From the NCBI GenBank assembly GCA_002305995.1, contig DBRN01000004.1:60095-81958 (forward strand): a DNA stretch of 21,864 nt, written 5' to 3'. The position numbers and the translations under genes are program-made. The notes below the pieces were generated by a model that was not told the DNA's origin, did no database searches, and saw only the letters and a list, made by a program, of their open reading frames with translations. Positions 1-6,154 of the stretch are shown in pieces. The DNA is from Atopobiaceae bacterium UBA1367. GTDB lineage: Bacteria > Actinomycetota > Coriobacteriia > Coriobacteriales > Atopobiaceae. The first letter of the stretch is position 1. Every line of letters starts with the position of its first letter.

Positions 1-350
1 AGGAAAAGCCCGAGTTGTGCGAGGAGGTCGCTCGACCTGGAAAGGAAAAGCCCGAGTTTTGCGAGATGCCCTCCACGACCGGAAAGGGAAATCGGGAGTT
101 GTGCGTGGCGGAGCCCGGCCCCGGAAAGAAAAACCAAGAGTTGTGACCAGCCAGGAGGTCACAAGTCGGCCAAAACCTTTCCGGGAGAGGGCCGAATCTC
201 TCACAAGTCCAGGATTTCCTTTCCGCCACGGGTCCCGGCCACGCACAACTCGGGCTTTTCCTTTCCGGTCGTGACCCCGACTCCGCACAACTCGGGCTTT
301 TCCTTTCCGCCCGCGGCCCTGACCTCGCACAACTCCCTGATTTCCTTTCC
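1..350. repeat. 42-bp phased repeat array with central inversion
   Basis: A non-coding block made of a roughly 25-bp unit, consensus GGAAAGGAAAAGCCCGAGTT followed by GTGCG, separated by 17-bp variable stretches, so the period is exactly 42 bp. Direct units start at about -3 (cut by the window edge), 39, 81 and 123. Inverted units (reading CGCACAACTCGGGCTTTTCC then TTTCC or variants) end at 182, 224, 266, 308 and 350. All direct/inverted pairs are symmetric about 152.5, where TTGTGACC (141-148) and GGTCACAA (157-164) form the tip of the dyad. Units near the dyad are the most diverged. There is no plausible protein: the small open frame across it is simply repeat sequence. The array may continue left of the window. 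Its role is unknown; a long cruciform or RNA hairpin is physically possible. Confidence 0.9.
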
Positions 351-441
351 GGGACCATGCGTCCCTTCTGCTCAGCCGGTGACCGTCCTTTCGTTCACGC
401 AGGCCCGTCGCTAACCTAACCGGATGGTGCCTGAAGAGCAG

Positions 442-486
442 TGGCCGACCGGCTCCTGCGCAGCGCGTGCGGGAGCCGGTCGGCCA
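442..486 (-). terminator. Strong hairpin after the thioesterase gene
   Basis: A perfect 15-bp stem (442-456 with 472-486, arm TGGCCGACCGGCTCC) encloses a 15-base loop and lies 24 bases past the thioesterase stop. No long U-tract follows on the minus strand, so intrinsic termination is inferred from stem strength and position. It may also insulate the gene from the repeat array beyond. Confidence 0.6.
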
Positions 487-510
487 TCAGGTCGTGCGCC
501 TATCGTTGCC

Positions 511-1008
511 TCAGATTCCCTCGGCCCTGCGCATCTTGCGGATCTCGGCCCGCTTGCGGGCACCCTCGCACTCCGCATGCTGCTCCTCGGTGGTGGCGAC
601 GAGGCCCCAGGGTATCGGTGTGGGATGCCCCTCGTCATCCACGCAGACCTCGGTGAGGTAGGCATGGTTGATCATGGTGCGCTCCTCGGTGGCGGGATCG
701 ACCACGTAGCTGTCGGCGCGCACCTCCATCGACGTGCGGCCCACGTGCGTGACCCACGCCTCGATGACCACGATGTCGTTGAGATAGGCCGGATGCTTGA
801 ACTCCAGCGTGTCGATGGCGGCCGTGGTCACGTTGCCACCGCACTGGAGGCGTGCGGCGATGCCTGCCACGTCGTCGATCCACTCCATGAGGCGCCCGCC
901 AAACAGGCGGTTTGACCCGTTGATGTCCTCGTGGCGCAGGATGCGCGTGGTGACGGCGCGGGCCTCGCCCACCCTCTTGATGCCCATCGGGAAGTCTTGG
1001 TCTGCCAT
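511..1008 (-). CDS. Acyl-CoA thioesterase, hotdog fold (YciA/BACH type)
   Basis: This 165-residue protein matches the single-hotdog acyl-CoA thioesterase family, which hydrolyses acyl-CoA to free acid and CoA in the cytoplasm. Diagnostic is the stretch around residues 27-46, HEDINGSNRLFGGRLMEWID, equivalent to the Asn/Gly...GG...D active-site helix of YciA-like enzymes. The strand region GGNVTTAAIDTLEFKHPAYL and the later VTHVGRTSMEV segment are also typical. The C-terminal 30 residues are charged and helical. The ATG at 1008 is preceded by GAGGAG at good spacing. The gene follows the ROK/EIIB gene on the same strand, but about 280 bases containing repeats separate them, so co-transcription is doubtful. 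Substrate chain length cannot be read from sequence. Confidence 0.88.
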   Translation of the reverse strand: MADQDFPMGIKRVGEARAVTTRILRHEDINGSNRLFGGRLMEWIDDVAGIAARLQCGGNVTTAAIDTLEFKHPAYLNDIVVIEAWVTHVGRTSMEVRADSYVVDPATEERTMINHAYLTEVCVDDEGHPTPIPWGLVATTEEQHAECEGARKRAEIRKMRRAEGI

Positions 1009-1070
1009 GAGGGCTCCTCAGAACGGGGTTGTGGCGTCAGATCATTGTACGCGTTACCGGCACGGACGGC

Positions 1071-1235
1071 AGGATCCCGGCATAACGGCGAGAGTGCCCC
1101 GCCACGGCGGCGGGATGCGCCCCCACATGGCGACGAGAGGACTCTGGCGTGGCGGTAGGGTCCCAGCGTGGCAGGGAGAGGACCTGGGATCCCGACATAG
1201 CAGCGAGAGGTCCCCGCCACGGCGGCGGAAGCACC
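1071..1235. repeat. Degenerate intergenic repeat cluster
   Basis: The gap between the thioesterase and ROK/EIIB genes carries imperfect copies of a CATRGCRGCGAGAGG-like word at about 1081, 1126, 1167 and 1196. They are interleaved with CCCCGCCACGGCGGCGG (1097-1113 and again near 1212-1228) and two GGATCCCG words (near 1072 and 1188). Spacing is irregular (45, 41, 29 bp), unlike the 42-bp array. The CCGCC/GGCGG parts can fold locally. No gene or clear promoter is visible here. Confidence 0.6.
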
Positions 1236-1288
1236 TAGGACGTCTCCCGTGCAGCGCCCCCGTGCGCCCGCGCGCCACCTGGGCGATG

Positions 1289-2785
1289 CTACCCGATGCC
1301 CAGCGAGCGATAGTTGGGATCGCGGAGCTTCTGCAGGCAGAGTGCCATCTCGCCCAGGTACACGCGCTCCACGTAGTCGGTGACCACGAACAGCGGCGGC
1401 ACCAGCTCCTCGGGCAGGCCCAGCAGGGGGCCTCCGTTTGGTCCGGCAAGGAGGCATCGCCCGTCCTTGTGCGAGACGTCCTGGGTGAGCACCTCATGGA
1501 GGGCGTCCATGTCGTCCACGGTGTCAACGGCAAGGAAGATCGCCTCGGGCGACATGAGCGAGATGCCCGTGAGGGTGACGTTGCGCGCGATCTCGAACAT
1601 GCCCTCCTCGCTCCAGAGGGCATCGGCGTAGTCCTGGCTGTAGGCGAACAGGCTCTCGTAGTACTTTGGCTCGCCGGCCAGGTTGTGGCGGCCCTTGAGC
1701 AGCGTGCCGTCGATGACCGTGCCCAGCCCACCGGCTATGTGGCCAAACTCGTGGCGATAGAACATCACGCTCTCGTACGCGTCCTGTCCCACATAGCAGC
1801 CCACGGCGGCGGCGTTGCAGTTGTTGTCCACCGAGGTCCTGATGCCAAAGCGGTTCTGAATGTGGCTCCCCAGGTCGTAGGTCCCCTCGACGACACCGGG
1901 CAGGCTGATGGCCCCGCGGTAGGCCACGCCAGGCACGGCGATGCCTATCATGTCGAGGTCCTCCACGCTGACATTGTGCCCTCCCAGCGTCTCCAGCAGG
2001 TCCTCCACGTCGCGATAGTCGAGCCTGGGCTTGCGCACGGCACCCTCTGCGGTGACCGTGCCGTTCTCGTAGAGGCGATAGCCCAGGCGGGAGTAGGTGC
2101 GCATGGTGAAGAGCGTGATGATGAGGATGCGCTTGTCGTTTGAGAGGTCGCGCGCGACACGAGTGGTCTCATGGGCATCCGTGGGGGCGCGCACGTCGCG
2201 GAACGCATGCATGAGCAGACGCACGGCACCGGCCGCGTCGTAGCTGCCGAAGATCTTGCCGGGAATCTCGAACACGAGGGCGTTGGGATGCGCCTTGATC
2301 ATCTGCCTGCGCACGTGGCTGGCCTGCGGTGCGAGCAGCACGGCGTCGTAGGCGCCGCCCTCCTCGAGGGCGCGGTCGACCGACATGGCGTCGAAGCTGT
2401 AGTCGAGCGAGAGGGCCTGGGCGACGTCGCCCATCTTGGAGGCGAAGAGCGTGGTGGTGAGCGCGGAGGTGCAGCAGAGGAGCACGCGGGTGGTGGCGTG
2501 GGTCGCCTCATCCTCCAGGGCCTCGACCATCTCGGCAAAGAGCTCCTGTGCCCGGTTGAGGTCGTCGAGCAGGACGTGGAGGAAGAAGATGGCCCCGCCG
2601 CCGGAGGTCCGCACGATGCGGTACTCCGCTATCTCCAGGTCACTCTGGTAGGGATAGAAGTTGACCTCGGCGACGGCCGAGCCCACATCGATGCGGATGC
2701 GACTCTCGTCCAGGGCCACAGGGCTCGTCGCGCGCACGCGTTGCGCGAGGACCCACTCTCGGAAGGTCGTGCCGGTCGGGCTCAT
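1289..2785 (-). CDS. PTS EIIB-like/ROK-like fusion protein
   Basis: A 498-residue protein in three parts. Residues 1-97 are an unrecognised alpha/beta region. Residues 99-195 resemble a lactose/cellobiose-type PTS EIIB domain: VLLCCTSALTTTLFASKM has the beta-strand-Cys-loop-helix form that carries the phosphocysteine (Cys104 or Cys105), followed by a YDAVLLAPQ strand. Residues about 216-440 resemble ROK proteins: IGIAVPGV (281-288), NNCNAAAVG (321-329) and GHIAGGLGTVIDG...NLAGE (348-372). The DxGGT phosphate loop expected at the start of ROK kinases is absent, the catalytic Asp of the N-D-x-N motif is Asn322, and the CxCGxxGC zinc motif is missing, so a sensory rather than kinase role is inferred. 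No helix-turn-helix is obvious. The ATG at 2785 has GAGGAG seven bases upstream; an in-frame ATG at 2833 has a weaker site. It lies downstream of the decarboxylase homologue and MFS permease, suggesting a sugar-linked role. Confidence 0.75.
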   Translation of the reverse strand: MSPTGTTFREWVLAQRVRATSPVALDESRIRIDVGSAVAEVNFYPYQSDLEIAEYRIVRTSGGGAIFFLHVLLDDLNRAQELFAEMVEALEDEATHATTRVLLCCTSALTTTLFASKMGDVAQALSLDYSFDAMSVDRALEEGGAYDAVLLAPQASHVRRQMIKAHPNALVFEIPGKIFGSYDAAGAVRLLMHAFRDVRAPTDAHETTRVARDLSNDKRILIITLFTMRTYSRLGYRLYENGTVTAEGAVRKPRLDYRDVEDLLETLGGHNVSVEDLDMIGIAVPGVAYRGAISLPGVVEGTYDLGSHIQNRFGIRTSVDNNCNAAAVGCYVGQDAYESVMFYRHEFGHIAGGLGTVIDGTLLKGRHNLAGEPKYYESLFAYSQDYADALWSEEGMFEIARNVTLTGISLMSPEAIFLAVDTVDDMDALHEVLTQDVSHKDGRCLLAGPNGGPLLGLPEELVPPLFVVTDYVERVYLGEMALCLQKLRDPNYRSLGIG

Positions 2786-2843
2786 GGGTGTCTCCTCGGG
2801 AGGCGCGGCATCGCTGGTCGTGTCATTCACCATCACCTTACAC

Positions 2844-2882
2844 GCGTTGGGGTGGCACGCGCAGGAGAAATGCTCCCAACGC
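2844..2882. promoter_or_regulatory. Inverted repeat upstream of the EIIB/ROK gene
   Basis: GCGTTGGG (2844-2851) and CCCAACGC (2875-2882) are perfect 8-bp inverted arms around a 23-base spacer. They lie about 60 bases before the ATG at 2785 and about 90 bases past the decarboxylase stop. It could be an operator for the downstream gene or a processing or termination hairpin between the two genes. Confidence 0.35.
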
Positions 2883-2971
2883 ATGGCGCGCGTGACACGA
2901 AGGGAGGCGAACCTCGCGTCGCGCGCACAGGGCCTTGGGGGTCGTCCCTCGGTGCGTCGTCGCGAGATGCG

Positions 2972-3670
2972 CTACCCTGCGGCATGCAGGCGAGCGCGCA
3001 GCGCGTCCGCAGTGGCGATCGCCCGCTCGGCGGAGGTCGTGTATGGTCCGTCGACCGCAAGGATGCTGCGGCCGACCATGACGATCTCGGGCTCGTATGC
3101 GAGCACCTGGTCGAGGTTCTGCTCGTTGATGCCGGTTCCCACGGCGAGGCCGGCGTGGATGAGGTTGCGCTTGACGGCGGCGACGAGTTCGAGTGGGCGA
3201 ACCTGGAAGATGGAGCCGTGGCGGGGCTTCATGAGGTCGTACTCGTGCTCCATGAGGAAGCCCGACGACACGTGGCAGTACCTGACGCCGAGGGTGTCCA
3301 CCTCGGCGGTGCGGCGTCCGAGGTTGCGCACGCCGTCGAGGTCGCACATGATGGCCCCGTCATACTCGCGCGCCGCGCGCACCATCTGCTTGATGATCTC
3401 GTTGGGCGCGGAGGCGAGCACCGTCACGATCGAGGCGCCGGCCTCGAAGCAGCGGCGCATGACGCCCGAGCCGCCGTGGAACACCTTGGCGTCGACGCAG
3501 AGCCTCACGTTGGGGTGGGCCTCGTGGATCTCCCTCACCACATCGAGGCCGAAGGTGATGAGCTCGGGGTAGCCGATCTCGATGATGTCCACGTGGTCGG
3601 CCAGCATGTCTGCGGAGGCGATGAGCTCGTGACGCTTGCCGTGATCGAAGACGAGTTGCAGTTCTGCCAT
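2972..3670 (-). CDS. HUMPS/KGPDC-like decarboxylase-fold protein
   Basis: This 232-residue (beta/alpha)8 protein belongs to the orotidine-phosphate decarboxylase suprafamily. That group includes 3-keto-L-gulonate-6-phosphate decarboxylase and 3-hexulose-6-phosphate synthase, which act on phosphorylated ketoses using Mg2+. Visible landmarks are QLVFDHG (5-11), IEIGYPEL (30-37), the D60-A-K62 catalytic pair, and the C-terminal phosphate-binding segments AVGTGI (176-181) and VMVGRSI (197-203). In characterised members the motif is DxKxxD; here the third position is His65, so the reaction may differ. The ATG at 3670 follows GAAAGGATC. Only 38 bases separate it from the upstream MFS gene, so the two are probably one operon: permease plus intracellular sugar-phosphate enzyme. 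The exact substrate is not assignable. Confidence 0.8.
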   Translation of the reverse strand: MAELQLVFDHGKRHELIASADMLADHVDIIEIGYPELITFGLDVVREIHEAHPNVRLCVDAKVFHGGSGVMRRCFEAGASIVTVLASAPNEIIKQMVRAAREYDGAIMCDLDGVRNLGRRTAEVDTLGVRYCHVSSGFLMEHEYDLMKPRHGSIFQVRPLELVAAVKRNLIHAGLAVGTGINEQNLDQVLAYEPEIVMVGRSILAVDGPYTTSAERAIATADALRARLHAAG

Positions 3671-3708
3671 GGCTGATCCTTTCCGGGCACCTGTGTGCCT
3701 CGCGATGG

Positions 3709-4890
3709 CTAGCTGAAGAGCTTCTTGTCGTTGCCGCTGGGCACCTGGAAGAAGATAACGCCGACAAGGCCCGCCGTGATGAGGCCGAGCAGGAACAGGA
3801 ACATGGCGGGATACCCCACCGCATCTATGATGCGGCCACCGATGTTGTTGGAGATGATGGTGCCAAAGCTCTGGGCCGTCTTGACCAGGGCCAGGCCGGT
3901 GATCTGCTGGCGCGGGTCGACGATGGTGTTGACCACCTTCATGTTGGTCATGATGTTGAGGATGACGGGTGGGTGCTTGAGCAGGAAGGTGACTGCGATG
4001 ATGATGGGCAGCGGCAGGTTGAAGGCATAGGTGGCCATCTGGATCACGATGCCGCCAAAGCAGACGAGCAGAAGGACCTTGTTGGGGATCTTGTCCATGA
4101 ACCTTGACGAGAGGAGCAGCACGGGCAGCTCGAGCAATGCTGCCACGGAGAGGACCGTGGAGGCGGCGGAGGCCTCCATGCCCTTGTTGGTGAGCATCGC
4201 GGGGGTAAAGGAGTAGGCGGCGCCGGCGACGGCGGCAAACAGGATCATGAGGACGAGGTAGTACAGGAACTTCCTGTTGGTGACGAGGTCCTTGGCCGAG
4301 ACGGACTCGCCCTCGTCCTCGATCTTCGCGGCCTCGGTCTCCGCCAGACGGGGCTGCGTGCCCCAGAAGCCCACGATGGCCAGGAGCATGGCGAAGATGA
4401 AGGCGATGTAAGGGGCGACCGGCGCGATGCCGTCGTAGATGATGCCCGTGACCTGCGTGCCGACGGCAAAGCCGATGGAGCCCCAGGAGCGGATGCTGCC
4501 GTAGCTGTACGGGCTGGAGGTGGCCATGCGCTCGACGACCGGGTTGACGCCGTTCATGATGAGGTTGATGAGCGCGTACGCCACGACGATGATGGCAAAG
4601 TTGGGAGCGATGACGAACAAGCCTGCGGCAAGGCAGGAGGCGGCGAACAGCACCATGTTGACCGCGCGCATGCCAAAGCGCTCCGTGAGCGAGCCGATGA
4701 CGGGCTGCGTGGCCATGTTGGCGAGCGATGCCACCGAGATGAGCAGCGACACCTGGCTGGCCGCATATCCCTTGCCGATGAGATAGACCGAGATCAGTGC
4801 CGAGAACAGCGCGAAGGCGAGGTCATAGAAGAAGAACAGGATGACGTAGCTTGCGTAGCTGTTCGTGTACTTGGCGAGCAATCGCTCCAT
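3709..4890 (-). CDS. MFS permease, probable sugar transporter
   Basis: A 393-residue integral membrane protein with about 12 hydrophobic segments and a polar central loop (around LAETEAAKIEDEGESVSAKDL) between the two six-helix halves, the standard major facilitator layout. The SLTERFGMR loop after the second helix corresponds to the conserved loop 2-3 motif, and PYSYGSIRSWGSIGFAVG resembles the helix 4-5 region of LacY-like and nucleoside:H+ symporter-like members. I chose the ATG at 4890 because GGAGG lies at 4898-4902; a TTG at 4905 would put the ribosome site inside the gene. Its neighbours, a ketose-phosphate decarboxylase homologue 38 bases downstream and an EIIB/ROK protein after that, suggest a carbohydrate or sugar-acid substrate. 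Proton-coupled uptake is inferred from family. Confidence 0.85.
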   Translation of the reverse strand: MERLLAKYTNSYASYVILFFFYDLAFALFSALISVYLIGKGYAASQVSLLISVASLANMATQPVIGSLTERFGMRAVNMVLFAASCLAAGLFVIAPNFAIIVVAYALINLIMNGVNPVVERMATSSPYSYGSIRSWGSIGFAVGTQVTGIIYDGIAPVAPYIAFIFAMLLAIVGFWGTQPRLAETEAAKIEDEGESVSAKDLVTNRKFLYYLVLMILFAAVAGAAYSFTPAMLTNKGMEASAASTVLSVAALLELPVLLLSSRFMDKIPNKVLLLVCFGGIVIQMATYAFNLPLPIIIAVTFLLKHPPVILNIMTNMKVVNTIVDPRQQITGLALVKTAQSFGTIISNNIGGRIIDAVGYPAMFLFLLGLITAGLVGVIFFQVPSGNDKKLFS

Positions 4891-4920
4891 GGGCGCTCCC
4901 TCCAAACGTCATGGATGAAC

Positions 4921-4951
4921 ACCCCAGTAGCTTACTACCATGGAGTGGGGT
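4921..4951. promoter_or_regulatory. Nested inverted repeat upstream of the MFS gene
   Basis: ACCCC (4921-4925) pairs with GGGGT (4947-4951), and within it GTAG-CTTA-CTAC forms a second small hairpin. It lies 30-60 bases before the permease ATG, where a promoter or operator would be expected, and could be the site of the locus regulator. No convincing -35/-10 pair was found. Confidence 0.35.
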
Positions 4952-5117
4952 GAAGGGGACAGAAGCCATGCGCCTTCGGCATGAAGCCTCGCGGGCCGGC
5001 GCTGAGGGCGATGCGGGCGGCCCGTGTCGGCGGTGCGACCGCTCCTGCGTTCCGAGCTGGCTGCCCCTCCGCGCGGAGGGACCAGCACCGCGCCTGCCGA
5101 GTGGCGGGCGGGTGGCC

Positions 5118-5152
5118 AGCGCCCTCTCCGCATGGAGAGGGGAGAGGGCGCT
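5118..5152 (-). terminator. Terminator-like hairpin after the HAD gene
   Basis: A perfect 12-bp stem, AGCGCCCTCTCC (5118-5129) with its complement at 5141-5152, encloses an 11-base loop and sits 27 bases past the HAD phosphatase stop. A third partial copy of GCGCCCTCTC at 5167-5176 could form a competing stem. It separates the HAD gene from the permease operon. No U-tract is visible. Confidence 0.6.
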
Positions 5153-5178
5153 TCGCATGAGCACGAGGCGCCCTCTCG

Positions 5179-6012
5179 CTAGATCAAGCCGAGCTTCCTG
5201 AAGGCGTTGTAGAGGCCGTCCTCGTCCACGTCGTTGGTGATGTGGTCGGCCGCCTCCTTGATCTCGGGTCCGCCGTTGCCCATGGCCACGTTGTAGGCAC
5301 AGAGCTCGAACATCGAGAGGTCGATCTTGGCGTCGCCGAAGGAGATGGTGTCGGCTTGGCTGGCACCCAGGTGCTCGAGCAGAACCTCGATGGCGTGCTT
5401 CTTGGTGATGCCCTTGGGACCGAGGTCGCCGAACAGGGCCTGCTCGTCCTTGCCGCCCCAGGTGTTGGCCTCCATGTCGGGGAACTCGGTGCGGGAGTCC
5501 ACGTGGTCCTGATAGCTGGAGAGGATGAAGCTCACCTTGTTGACGTCATCGCGATAGAGGTCGTCGGTGCGGATCATGGAGTTGACGAAGCTCTCGCCGG
5601 CGCCCTCGGCCTGCTCCTCGGTGGCGCCCTTGCCCAGAGCGTACTTCTTCATGGTGGCGGGAGCCTGCCTCACGAACCACTCGTTGATGTACATGCCGCT
5701 GTTGGCCTCGAGGTAGAAGCCCAGCTCGCGCTCGTTGCACCAGTCGACGATGTGCCTGACCTGGTCGACGGTGAGGGCCTGGTGCATGACGACCTCGCCC
5801 GCGTCCTCGACGTAACCGCCGTTGGCGCCGATCATGCCGTCGAGCTCGGGAAGGGTGCGCTGGGCGATCTCGGCCTTTGAGCAGCCGGTGCAGATGTACA
5901 CCTTGTGGCCGTTGGCGCGCGCCATCTCCACCGCCTTGAAGGCAGAGTCGGGGCACACGGCATCGTAGTTGATCAGCGTGCCGTCCACGTCCAGGAACAC
6001 GATCTTGCCCAT
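5179..6012 (-). CDS. Cof-type HAD phosphatase
   Basis: A 277-residue haloacid dehalogenase superfamily hydrolase of the Cof/C2-cap type, cytoplasmic, usually acting on sugar phosphates or other phosphometabolites. Motif I is FLDVDGTL with nucleophile Asp8 and acid/base Asp10; motif II is the ICTG segment; motif III is the Lys in GPKGITKKHAIE; motif IV is SFGDAKIDLSMFELC. The central part is the alpha/beta cap that selects substrate. The ATG at 6012 has AAGGAGGG at ideal spacing; the open frame continues upstream without a better start. It lies between the aldo/keto reductase and the permease, each gap carrying a strong hairpin, so it is probably its own transcript. Substrate unknown. Confidence 0.88.
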   Translation of the reverse strand: MGKIVFLDVDGTLINYDAVCPDSAFKAVEMARANGHKVYICTGCSKAEIAQRTLPELDGMIGANGGYVEDAGEVVMHQALTVDQVRHIVDWCNERELGFYLEANSGMYINEWFVRQAPATMKKYALGKGATEEQAEGAGESFVNSMIRTDDLYRDDVNKVSFILSSYQDHVDSRTEFPDMEANTWGGKDEQALFGDLGPKGITKKHAIEVLLEHLGASQADTISFGDAKIDLSMFELCAYNVAMGNGGPEIKEAADHITNDVDEDGLYNAFRKLGLI

Positions 6013-6049
6013 GAGATCCCTCCTTGGTCCGATTGGGTGAGACTGCACC

Positions 6050-6061
6050 CATGCTAGCATG
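6050..6061 (-). promoter_or_regulatory. Palindrome with extended -10 for the HAD gene
   Basis: CATGCTAGCATG is a perfect 12-bp palindrome about 38 bases before the HAD ATG. Read on the minus strand it contains TGCTAGCAT, a match to an extended -10 (TGnTAnnnT), so it may be a promoter core that is also a repressor half-site. No good -35 was found. Confidence 0.35.
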
Positions 6062-6095
6062 CCCCCGCAGAAGCGATGCCGCCTGCTTGGGGTGG

Positions 6096-6130
6096 CCCCG
6101 CCGCCGGGCATGCGCCGCTCGGCGGCGGGG
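6096..6130 (-). terminator. GC-rich hairpin after the aldo/keto reductase gene
   Basis: A perfect 11-bp stem, CCCCGCCGCCG (6096-6106) with CGGCGGCGGGG (6120-6130), encloses 13 bases and lies 25 bases past the reductase stop. This is a likely terminator by position and stability; there is no U-run. Confidence 0.6.
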
Positions 6131-6154
6131 ACCGCAGATCTAGGGATCGTCGCG

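Noticed and set aside
17..274. Small plus-strand ORF of 85 codons
   Set aside because: It is a translation of the 42-bp repeat array, with no ribosome site and repeat-driven composition.
1..350. CRISPR array
   Set aside because: Spacing is regular, but the units invert at the centre, diverge strongly, the 17-bp spacers are too short, and no cas gene is in the window.
797..2143. Long plus-strand open frame
   Set aside because: It is antisense to the EIIB/ROK gene and thioesterase, which have clear motifs and ribosome sites; the product shows no domain.
4891..4905. Upstream TTG start for the MFS permease
   Set aside because: The GGAGG ribosome site lies between the TTG and the ATG at 4890, so the ATG is the better start.
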